From NCBI GenBank assembly GCA_964558465.1, contig CAZLEF010000053.1, forward strand, positions 1 to 48,520: a stretch of DNA of 48,520 nt, read 5' to 3'. This document shows, one piece after another, positions 33,258-43,100 of this stretch (the stretch's first letter is position 1; every line of letters begins with the position of its first letter). A program made the position numbers and the translations under genes. The stretch is from JACJYC01 sp964558465 (lineage in GTDB: Bacteria > Bacteroidota > Bacteroidia > Chitinophagales > Saprospiraceae). Under the pieces are notes generated by a model. The model did not search any database, was not told where the DNA came from, and was given only the letters and a program-made list of their open reading frames with translations.

Positions 33258-34379
33258 TTATTCACGCTGAATAAGGATTGGCCGGGAGAAAACCCCGTCC
33301 GGAGTCCGGATGATGAGGAGATACAGACCGGCCGGCAAACGGCTGATATCCAGAGCCGCGTGCGCAGGGTTTACCTGCCGGCAAAGCGCCGGCTGGTTTT
33401 GCCCAAGGGGATTGACCAGCCGGAGCTCCTGTATTTGGTGGGCTCCGGTTTCTATCCATATGATGTTGTCGGCCGGATTCGGGAAGACCTTCAGGTTGGG
33501 GTTATTCTGTACATGAACCCCTGTTGTGGTCGGCGAAACAACCCCGTCGCCCAATACCAGGGGCAGGGGCTCCAGGGAAACATCGGCCATCAAGGCATGG
33601 CTGATCTCCAGGTTGTCGTTGACAAATATGGCGCCCACCACATCTTCCACAATGACAATGGATAAGGCGCCTAATTTGCCTGAGCCGCTGATGGGCGCCT
33701 GGTTGGTGCGGGCGATGGCTACGTCCAGCCGGCCGGGTACAATTTCACTGACCGCCAACTTAAGGGCATTGTTTCCGGTGGGGTCGTACCAGGGGTTGCT
33801 TTCAAAATTGAATTGAATGTTTGCCGGATCTATGATACCCGGATCGTATTCCAGGGTGAAAGAAAGCCCGTAAAAGTCAATTGCCGGTTCCGTACCAGAG
33901 CCCAGATTGATGTCGATGTTCACCGTTTGTCCGGCTGAAGCCGACGGCAGATCAGGCACAAGCTGTAAACGGGGGTCAATACCCGGTAATCCGGCCGGAC
34001 TGGCGGGGTCTGGCTGGAGACTGCCATGGGTGAAAAGAAAATTGGCCTTTAATCCTTCGTCGTCATCGTCTTCCTCAAGATCCTCCTCATCCACTTCTCC
34101 GCCGCCGTCCACATCCGCGTATGCGTAGTTGATTCCGTTGGGGAAAAATTGCGCCCAGGGTGTGATCGGTTGTGGTACAAAATCGGTGGTTGCGTTGTTC
34201 CGGCCGGGGCCGGAAAATCCAAACGCAACACCCAGATAAAGCACATCCACTCCATTGACAATACCGTTGTTGTTGATATCGCCCGGATACATGATCTGTC
34301 CGTTTGCCGGGCCGCCGGTTAACAAAACCAGTGGCAAGAGCAAAATCAATAACGGGTAGAATGGGCTGCTTTTTTTCAT
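33258..34379 (-). CDS. T9SS-exported dockerin/cohesin-like protein
   Basis: This is a 373-residue protein from ATG 34379 with a signal peptide ending near ANGQ. Residues about 30-110 form a dockerin-like pair of Ca-binding loops, 'GDINNNGIVNGVDVLYLG' and 'ADVDGGGEVDEEDLEEDDDDEG'. Residues about 140-275 match a cohesin-type beta sandwich ('QTVNIDINLGSG', 'GLSFTLEYDPGIIDP', 'GKLGALSIVI'). A T9SS type-A sorting domain ends it ('LKVFPNPADNIIWIETG' to 'GVFSRPILIQRE'). Carrying both dockerin- and cohesin-like modules suggests self-assembly or a scaffold at the surface. It heads the operon with the lipoprotein and LytTR gene. Confidence 0.88.
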   Translation of the reverse strand: MKKSSPFYPLLILLLPLVLLTGGPANGQIMYPGDINNNGIVNGVDVLYLGVAFGFSGPGRNNATTDFVPQPITPWAQFFPNGINYAYADVDGGGEVDEEDLEEDDDDEGLKANFLFTHGSLQPDPASPAGLPGIDPRLQLVPDLPSASAGQTVNIDINLGSGTEPAIDFYGLSFTLEYDPGIIDPANIQFNFESNPWYDPTGNNALKLAVSEIVPGRLDVAIARTNQAPISGSGKLGALSIVIVEDVVGAIFVNDNLEISHALMADVSLEPLPLVLGDGVVSPTTTGVHVQNNPNLKVFPNPADNIIWIETGAHQIQELRLVNPLGQNQPALCRQVNPAHAALDISRLPAGLYLLIIRTPDGVFSRPILIQRE

Positions 34380-34657
34380 TTTTTCCTAATTCCATTTGGA
34401 CAACAACACAAAAATACAGCAGACTGTTATACCAATAAAGGAACAAATTAAGGTGAATATCAATTGCATTCAGGATTTTTTGTTCTGTTTTTGGTAAAAT
34501 ATAATTTAAAAATATTTGAAAATCAATTTTTTATGATTTAATATTAACAAAAAACTTAATGTTAATTTTATCAACAATCAACAAACTATTCGTGAAACCG
34601 TTTATCTTGCCGAAGGGATTTTCAATTTTCGGAGGTTGGACAACCAATTAATTGACC

Positions 34658-36088
34658 ATGTATCAAAAGAAATTACTGCAATTGCTCCGGACCTTTTCCG
34701 AGCCTGAAATCAAGGAATTTGAAAATTTTCTCCGTTCTCCCTTTCACAACAAGCGCGAGGAACTGGTTCCTTTTTACCGCGTATTATGCAAATGGGCGCC
34801 TGATTATGCTATCGATCCGGCCGGCCAGCAGGCAGCTTTTTCCGCAGCCTATCCCGGCAAACTTTTTGAATCCAAACAACTGGCCTATTCGATGAATTAT
34901 CTGCTCCGGTTGGCAGAAGAGTTTCTGACGGTCAGCGCATTCCGGTCATCCGGTTCGGATTTTGAATTGAAAAGATTGGAGTTGATGGCTGACAGGGGGC
35001 TTGCCCTTCATTACGATTATCATCTGCGCAAAACCAAAAAATCCTTGTATGAAGGAACCCTGCAGGAAAGCGCAACTTATTACCGGAAACACCGCCTGGC
35101 AGAAATTGAGGACAAGCGGTTTTCTCAACAGGATCAACGCCGGTTTGATCCGCATATCCAGCAGGTGTCGGATATGCTCGACCGCTTTTATTACGCCAGA
35201 AAACTCCGCTTACTGTGCGACATGGCCGGCCGGCAGCGGCTCTTCAAACAAACTTACCGCCTGGAAATGCTGGACGAAACCCTGGCGGTTATGGAGCAAT
35301 CAACCCTGTTATCGGAACCCGGCATACAGGCGTATTACCTGGTGCTCAAAATGCTCACCGACTCGGACCCCCAGGTTTTTTACATCCGCGTGATCGCACT
35401 GTTCGAGGCCGGTTTTGCAGTTTTTTCGCCTTTGGATAAAAAGAACATCTTGCTCCACGCCCTTAATTTTTGCATCCGTCAGATTCGCGACCGACCCGGA
35501 AATCAGTTTTATATGGAGGAAGCCCTCCGCTTGTACGTTTTTGGTATTGACAACGGCATTCTGCTGGAGAAGGGCCTGCTTTCTCCCTGGCATTTTAAAA
35601 ATGTGACCCGCCTTGCTTTCAACCTCAAAAAATTGTCATGGGCCGAAAGTTTTATCCAGGATTACTCTCCTAAATTACCCGGGAATTCAGGAAAAAACGA
35701 ACTGTATTTCAGCCTCGCGGAACTGAACTTTCACCGGGCCAATTACGATCTGGCCTTAAAAAACCTGAATCGCCTGGCTTTCACGGACATTCACCACCAG
35801 TTAAATGCCAAAACCCTGCTGATCAAGATCTTTTATGAGTTGGGCGAAGAAGAAAGCATGCTGTCGAACCTGGCGTCTTTTGCCGTTTTTTTAAAACGGA
35901 ACAACAATATCTCCAATGAACTCCGGAAAACTTATCTCAATTTTTGTACCCTCCTGCAGAAGGTCCTGCGCCAGAACCGGAAAAAATTGGCGGCATTGAC
36001 ACATGAGGTCCAAAATAAGACCCCGCTCACCGATCGGGAGTGGCTGTTGAAGATATTAAACGGGTTGAATGCCAAACGGATTTTTTAA
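34658..36088 (+). CDS. Helical cytoplasmic protein of unknown function
   Basis: This is a 476-residue protein; the start is ATG 34658 (MYQKKLLQLLRTFSEPEIKE) because the longer frame opens with TTG. There is no signal peptide or membrane segment. The protein is almost wholly alpha-helical and rich in Leu, Arg and Tyr, with TPR-like helical pairs near residues 335-450 ('ELYFSLAELNFHRANYDLALKNL'). It is preceded by 278 bp of AT-rich DNA with a TATCTTGC near 34603 that could be a degenerate -7 element. I recognise no domain; it looks like a lineage-specific solenoid protein. Confidence 0.8.
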   Translation: MYQKKLLQLLRTFSEPEIKEFENFLRSPFHNKREELVPFYRVLCKWAPDYAIDPAGQQAAFSAAYPGKLFESKQLAYSMNYLLRLAEEFLTVSAFRSSGSDFELKRLELMADRGLALHYDYHLRKTKKSLYEGTLQESATYYRKHRLAEIEDKRFSQQDQRRFDPHIQQVSDMLDRFYYARKLRLLCDMAGRQRLFKQTYRLEMLDETLAVMEQSTLLSEPGIQAYYLVLKMLTDSDPQVFYIRVIALFEAGFAVFSPLDKKNILLHALNFCIRQIRDRPGNQFYMEEALRLYVFGIDNGILLEKGLLSPWHFKNVTRLAFNLKKLSWAESFIQDYSPKLPGNSGKNELYFSLAELNFHRANYDLALKNLNRLAFTDIHHQLNAKTLLIKIFYELGEEESMLSNLASFAVFLKRNNNISNELRKTYLNFCTLLQKVLRQNRKKLAALTHEVQNKTPLTDREWLLKILNGLNAKRIF

Positions 36089-36129
36089 ATTTTGCAGCCT
36101 GAAAAAAAGGATATATTTGATAGCATCCC

Positions 36130-37008
36130 TCACCGTTTGTAAATCCTGGCGGCGCCCCGATTTTTATCCCCATCAACCACCACAATGTACAGACCCTTTG
36201 CCAGATGATGAATTTGAATGCTGACCAGTTCGTTCTCCTGACTGAACCGGGCGGGTACGCTTTTCCCCGTTATATCCAATAGCTTGATCCGTCCGACCGG
36301 TTCCAGTGAATGGAAAAAAACGAAATCACCGGCCGGATTCGGAAAAAGGCGGATACCCGATGCCTGGCGCGGATCCTGCGACGTTGCACTGACGAACTGG
36401 TCGCAATACACCTGGAAAAGGTACAACAAGGTATCCTGGAAGTTCACCAACCTGACCTTCACCGCGTCCAGTCCCTCAAAACCTGGATTAGGCCGGTAAA
36501 AAACGCCGGCCCCGTCCGTCGGCTCCAGAATGATCTCTGCAATACCATTGGCCGGGCCCTGTAGAATTTCCGGAAAAGCCCAGCCGGAAAGATTCCCCAC
36601 ATACACCGAATCATTACAGGCTACCTCTACCGGGTAAACGGGTTCGAGGACCTCCGGACAGGTCATTTCAAAAATATAAATGCCGGTGTCGCAGGTGATC
36701 TGGGTCGCATGGGCGCATTCGATAATGACGGTATCTCTGCCGGAAAAACAGGGCGGCGATTGGTATTGCAAAATATTGGCCTCGATAAAATCACCGATCA
36801 GTATGGCATGACCGTTCCCCGGCCTTTTCAGGATATGTGGAATCGACCAGGTAGGGTAACCCAGGCCGCCGATCACTATTGTATCGCCGCAGGCTAGGGA
36901 ATAGACTTCCGTAAAAGTTCCGGTTTGGCCGGCGGAAGGACAGGGAAGACCCGTGAGGAAACCCAAAAGGACAATAAGGGTAAAAAGGGCAGGAGCTGGC
37001 TTTTGCAT
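36130..37008 (-). CDS. Secreted T9SS type-A protein with Cys-rich repeats
   Basis: This is a 292-residue protein from ATG 37008 with a signal peptide ending near SAGQ. Two related beta domains of about 85 residues follow, each opening with 'LACGDTIVIGGLGYPTWSIPHI' or 'VACNDSVYVGNLSGWAFPEI' and closing with 'IYIFEMTCPE' or 'LLYLFQVYCDQ'. The C-terminal T9SS domain is 'IRLFPNPAGDFVFFHSL' to 'ARIYKR'. The gene lies 99 bp downstream of the 2308-residue adhesin gene on the same strand, separated by a large perfect palindrome, so it may be independently transcribed. It is likely a small surface protein. Confidence 0.85.
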   Translation of the reverse strand: MQKPAPALFTLIVLLGFLTGLPCPSAGQTGTFTEVYSLACGDTIVIGGLGYPTWSIPHILKRPGNGHAILIGDFIEANILQYQSPPCFSGRDTVIIECAHATQITCDTGIYIFEMTCPEVLEPVYPVEVACNDSVYVGNLSGWAFPEILQGPANGIAEIILEPTDGAGVFYRPNPGFEGLDAVKVRLVNFQDTLLYLFQVYCDQFVSATSQDPRQASGIRLFPNPAGDFVFFHSLEPVGRIKLLDITGKSVPARFSQENELVSIQIHHLAKGLYIVVVDGDKNRGAARIYKR

Positions 37009-37060
37009 GGCATGCGGCTTTGAGGGATAGACGGAATTTCAGGGGCTTGGGTTGGGTGTT

Positions 37061-37107
37061 GCCCTGGAGCGATCCGATCGTTTTAAACGATCGGATCGCT
37101 CCAGGGC
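37061..37107. repeat. Perfect 47-bp palindrome (23-bp arms, 1-nt loop) at the adhesin gene stop
   Basis: The left arm 37061-37083 pairs perfectly with 37085-37107 around a single T; the centre is gttt-t-aaac. The outer base belongs to the TAG stop codon of the giant gene (37107-37109). A perfect stem of this length could terminate transcription in either direction, but no T-run follows. The single-base centre is the same design as the palindrome at 25361. Confidence 0.88.
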
Positions 37108-40100
37108 TACCGCATCAACACCAGATCCCCCGTATAAACCTCCGTCTTTCCATCAGTAAATTCCACCTCGGCGTAATACACGTACACGGCTGCATTCAAG
37201 GGCCGTCCGTCCAGGTTGCCGTCCCAACCCAGTGCAGGGTCGTTGGGGGAAAAATCCTTGCGCTCAAATACCATATTGCCCCAGCGTTCGAATATTTGCA
37301 GGGTTTTGATCCGGACCAGGCCACTGCCGCCGTAGATCGTGAAACGATCGTTGTCGCCCCGGTTATCCGGTGAAAAGACGTTGGGGATGAAGATCGCCGG
37401 CCGCCGGTCTACCTGCACGATGATCCGGTCTTCCGCCCTGCATCCGTTCTGGTCGGTTACTGTGACAGAATAAATGGTGGTTTCCAGCGGTTTCACTTGG
37501 ACCTGGTCCGGGCTCCCGAGCGGTGAGAAATCATCGGGTTTCCAGATGATGTCCACCAGAGTTTGGGCCGTATGCAGGACGGTCAGCACGGTACTGTCGC
37601 CCAGGTGAAGGAGGATATCCGGACCGAGATCGGCTTCAATGGGCTCCGTCGGCAGAATGACGACCAGGGAATCCCAGGTGCAGCCGTTCATATCGGTGAT
37701 GCCCAACCGGTAACTGCCGGGAGCCAGCGGGCCAAATCCGGGTTCCATCTGCAGGAGCCCGCCGTCGAGGTTGTAGCGGTAGGGCCCGGTACCGCCGGCG
37801 ACGCTGAGGACCTGAAGGCTGCCGTCCGCGTTGTTTTCGCCACATTTTGGAGGCATAGATTCAATGATCGCCCCGGAAACCGGCACAGCAAGCGCCTCTA
37901 CCAATACGCTGTCGAAGCTGGAGCACCCGTTTACCGTATCCCGGATGGTCAGGGTATAGTACCCCGGGCGGTCGGCGCTGGCAATCAACTGGTCCTGCCC
38001 GCCGGTAATCCGGCCTTCTGCAGTGGTCCAGTCATAAATATAACGAAATCCTTTGGAAGAGTTGAACCCGTCCAGGTCTGCCTCCGGCATATCACAATCC
38101 AGAAAATCCGGTTCGGCAATCCGCACCAGCGGCGCAAGTGTATCTATAGAGACGTTCAGCGTCCATTCGTTTTGGCACCCGTTTTCCAGATCCTCCACCA
38201 CCAACCGGTACACACCCGGTGCTGCCACCATCACTGAATTGACCCCGGTGGCGATATTGGCGTTGTCCGGACCGAGCCAGGCAGACTGGTACCCTGCAGG
38301 CAGCGGCATTGTGGTTTGCAAGCGGGTCTCAGACCGTTCGCAGGTCAATGGAAGGGCCGGTTGTACCTCAACTACCGGAATTTCAATATCCGCCGGAATG
38401 GAAAACAGCAAGGTATCCCTGCACCCATTGCCGGGGTCGGTGGCGATCAGCCGGTAATCGCCTGCCGCGTCGGTGAAAACGGCGACGGCGGTTAGATCCG
38501 GAAATAACCTGCCGGCTCCGCGGACGCTCCACCTGAATTCCGGGGATTGCCCGGAAACGGTTGTGGAAAGCGCTGCATTCAAAACAAGGGTGTCCTGCCT
38601 GCAATCCAGGGATAAGGTATCCACACCCTCGATGAGTGCCTGCGGAGGGGTTGTATTGGGCACAACGACTACCTGATCGATGACCATGCAATTATTGACA
38701 GGGTCGGTTACGGTCAGTTGATACGTGCCGGGCAGGTTGACCAGGGGATTCAATGTCCCGCCTCCGGTTAGGATCTGCCCGCCGTCTGGTGAAGACCAGG
38801 TGACGGAAGATTGTCCGCTCAGGGTTTGGGCGCTTCCGGAAAGCCGGATCTGGGTGATCGCACAGGTCAGGCTGGTGTCCAGACCGGCGGAAATCACAGG
38901 CGCATTGATATCCTGTCCAATGTCAACGGAATCCCGGGCACTGCAGCCGTTATTCAAATTTGTTGTATTCAAAAAATACCGGCCGGGCTGATAGATCGTT
39001 GGTGTCAGGGTTTCGGCATTGTCAATCTGCAGCCCTCCAGGGGATTCCCAGTTTACCTGGTAAAGCTCTCCGGCAGGCAATACGCTTCCGGCCAGCAGGA
39101 GGTTGCCCTGCGTACAATCGATCGTGGCGTCCGGGCCTGCCTCGGCCACCGGCGGGGTCTGGTCGGCAACTACCGCAACGATAAAGCTGTTCCGGCAATT
39201 GGAGCCTTGGTCGGTCAAAACAAACTGATAACGCCCGGGCGTTGATACGATCCGTTCGAGTGTATTTGTTTCGGTTCCAGGTATGGGATTTCCGTCCGCG
39301 TCCACCGCTTGCCATTGGTAGAAATATCCGGATGGTCCGGGGGTTGAACCCAGTAAGGAAATCTCCGGAACCGCGCAGGTCAGAACGGTATCTGCAAATG
39401 GCGTCACAGGTGGCAGGTCAGGCGCAGGGCTCACCACTGTGCTGTCCATATTGCTGCAACCGTTCGAAAGATTGGTCACTGTCAGGTAATAGGTTGCCGG
39501 GCACCTGGCAATGGGGCTTAGGGTATTGTTGCCGGCCAGGCAGGCTTCATTGCCGGAACTGGTCCAGAAGTAAGTCATATCGCCCAGACTTGAACCCGAG
39601 CCGTCCAGAATGACCTGCTGCTGGGTGCAACTCAGGCTGAATATGGGGCCAGCTTCGGCCACCGGCGGCAAGGTATCCCGGGTCACCGCAACGGTATCGC
39701 TTCCAAAACAACCGGTCGCCGGATTCGTTACCTGCAAATAATAAAAACCTTCCCGGATCACATCGGCAAACCTTTCATCCGGCAAAACGGCAATGATGCC
39801 TGTTCCGTTCGTGGTCCATTGGTAGGACCACGCTGGATCCAAACCGGTGAGGAGACTGCCGATCCTGACCGAATTGCTGTCGCAGTTCAAAACCCTGTCC
39901 GGGCCCAGATCCACTGCGGGAGGCCCGGTAATTTCAAGGACAACCACATCGACGATGGTTGAAAAACCTAGCGTGTCCGTAGCGGTTATCCGATAGGTTC
40001 CGGCTTCGGTCGCAGTGGTTGAGAGTCCGCCGGTGGGCCCGGAGATCTGCCCGTCATCTGTTGTCCATTCAATCAGGCAATCGACGCATGGATAACAAAA

Positions 40101-43100
40101 TTCAGCCTGGAGGGTAACGGACTGCACCAGACAGGTCAAAGTATCGGGTATGGAAAGGGATAAACAGGGTGCGCAGATCTGATCGGTTACAGCTACTGAG
40201 TTGGCCGATTCGCAAAAATTCTGCGTATTCCGGACAATCAGGGTATACGTTCCCAGGGCATTAACCTGCGCAATGGAACTCTCCTGACCGCTTACAATGC
40301 CCGGACCGCTCCAGGAATATTCGTAAAATGGAGAAGAAGGCGTTACAAATGCCTCCAGTCCGAACGTGTCGCGGTCGCAGGGAAACACTGCAGAGCCGAA
40401 ACTGATGACCGGAGGGACATCCAGTTGAAGGACCTGTACAAAATCACTCGCCGAACATTGGTTGGCCGTATCGATAACCTCCAGGAAATAAGTCCCGGCT
40501 TCGGTTACGGTTGTCATCAGATCTTCACCGACCAGGGCGCCTGTTATGCTGTTGGTCCACCGGTAGATCAGGTTCGGGCCAGTGGCAGAATTGGATCCGT
40601 CGAGGATGGCCTGACTTTGCAGGCAGTTGAGCGTATCCGGTGGGCCGGCGTCTGCAAATGGAATATTGAGGTCAGCCGGCACGGTCGCCGTTTGTGTGGA
40701 TTGCAATCCGACGGCAGGGTTTAAAACCGTCAGAACAAAATCCCCGCCGCAACTCGCCCGGATAGTAGGAGTTCCCTGACCTTCTACAATGCATCCGTCC
40801 CCCGGACCTGTCCAGATATATTCGTATTGCGGCCCTGCCGGACTAACCGTTGCAGTCAGCTCTACTGCTTCCCTCCCGCAAATAATGGAATCGGGCTCCG
40901 TGAAAACAATCAGGGGCATACAGTTCAACGCAACGGAAACAGTGTCGGTATCTACGCAGGTCCGGTCGCCGTTGGCCACTTCAAACACATATGTTCCTGC
41001 CTCGGTGACTGACAGGGTTTTGCTGTTGATGCCCAGGGCTGTTCCGTTCTGGTACCAATCGTAAAAACCAGGGGAGGACAAGGTAGCGTCGAGCAGAACG
41101 GCGCCGTCTGCACAAGAAATTTCCGTGCTGTCCGAGGGGATAACCGCAAACGGGGCTGCGGGATTCAGAAAGATTTCCACGGAATCTCTTCCGGCACAAA
41201 AATTATCGGGATTGACGATGTTCAGGTAAAAAACCCCGGGGCAATTGACCGCCGCCACCAATTGATTGGGGTCGCCCAATATGCAGGGCCCTTCCCAGGT
41301 GACTTGCGCGTTGGGCGGCAAGTTGGATTGAGAACCGTCGAGCGTGATCAGGTCTGTTCCGCAATTGATGGTTTGGTCATCGCCCGCGTTGACAAAAGGT
41401 TGGGTCTGATCGGCAAATACCCTGACAAATGCGGTGTCGCTGCAGGCATTGGTCTGGTTGGTGGCGATCAGTTGGAAATACCCGGAAGTATCGGTGGTTG
41501 TAAGGGGTTGGTTGGCCGGGCCGGTCAACTGACCTTCGAGGGCCACCCAGACGAAGGACCATTCGGCAGGCGGATTGATATTGGCGCCCAGGGTCGCCGC
41601 GGCCGTCTGGCAATTAAGGGTCTGGTTTTCGCCCGGCAGCGCCTGCGGGGGAATGGTGTCGATCAGAACTTCCACGGTGGTCGTTTGCGAACAACTATTG
41701 ACCGTATCTATGACGGTCAGCTGATAGATCCCGCTTTCGTCGACGTCAACCTGCGCTGTTTGTCCGACCAAGGTATTGCCGGGACCTCTCCATTCATACC
41801 GGATGCGTCCTGACGGCGCAGAGTTGTTCCCATTCAGTTGGACGGTTTGACGGGAACAATTCAGGGTTTCCGGATTTTCGATGACCGCTGCAGGGGCGGC
41901 CAGATCTTCCTGAACGGTAATCTGGGCCTGGGCTGAACAACCGTTGTTCAGGTTGACCGCCTCAAAAGTATAGACCCCCATACATTCAACGATAACCCAA
42001 CTGGAATCCGGGCTGGAAACGATACAAGGGCCTGTCCAACTGAAGGCAATGGGGCCGTTTGCCGCGGCCTGACCGAACAAGGTATCCCTTGGTGTGACGC
42101 AATTGATGATAAAGGCTTCACCCACTGCGATGATTGGGTCAAGGGTGTCGACGGCAATGGATACCGAGGCTGTATCCTTGCAACCATTTAAGTTGTCGGT
42201 AACGATCAGCGTATAGTCGCCGGGTTGGTCGACCAGGGGTTCGATGATATTGGACGGACCGTTAAAATGCCCGTTAGGCGTGGTCCATTGATAGACCATA
42301 TTAGGTCCGGTACTGGTATTAGGCCCGCCCGGCATTACCTGGGTGAGGTTGCAAGTGAGCGTGTCAGGCTGGCCGGCATCAGCGGTGGGCGCCGTCTGGT
42401 TTCCGGCCACAAGGGCCGTATCCCGGGCAGAACATACAAGCGAACCTTCGGTTCTGGCCACAAGCAAGCTATAAGCCCCGGGTATCGTGACCGGCAATGT
42501 TGCAGCTCCGCCGAGCAGGATGCCGCCTTCATCCCGCCATTCATAGGTGATCAGACCCTGGGGAGCGGATCCGGAGCCATCCAGGATGACTTCAGGGTCG
42601 TTACAGGTCAGGGTATTTGGCGGAGAGATCGCAGCAGAAACATCCAGGACCGTCAATTGCACCGAAATCGTGCTGTCGCATCCGGCTGAAGAGGGGATGA
42701 CAACTGTGTATTGACCGGTAGCGCTAAACGGAACTCCATCAAAATAAACGGTATCGCCGGCACAAATGGTGGTGTCGACCAGGGCCGTGATCGGGGTACG
42801 GACCGTCAGGTTGCTGACGATGATGCTGTCGCACCCGGTGGAAGATTGCATGGTGTCCCGGTAAATGCCCGTTGTATGATAGGTAGATAGCCCTGCAGAA
42901 TAACTATCTCCTGAGCAGATGGTGGTGTCAATTTGGGTGAGCGGGATGGGATAAACCATCAGATTAACCTGGACGATGCTATCGCAACCGGCGAAATTTT
43001 TCAAGGGGACAAAATACTGGCCCGTACTGGTCCAGGTGCTGTCGGCAAGAGAGAAGCTTTCGCCTTCGCAGACGGCCTCGTCCAGGAGGGTGGTATCAGG

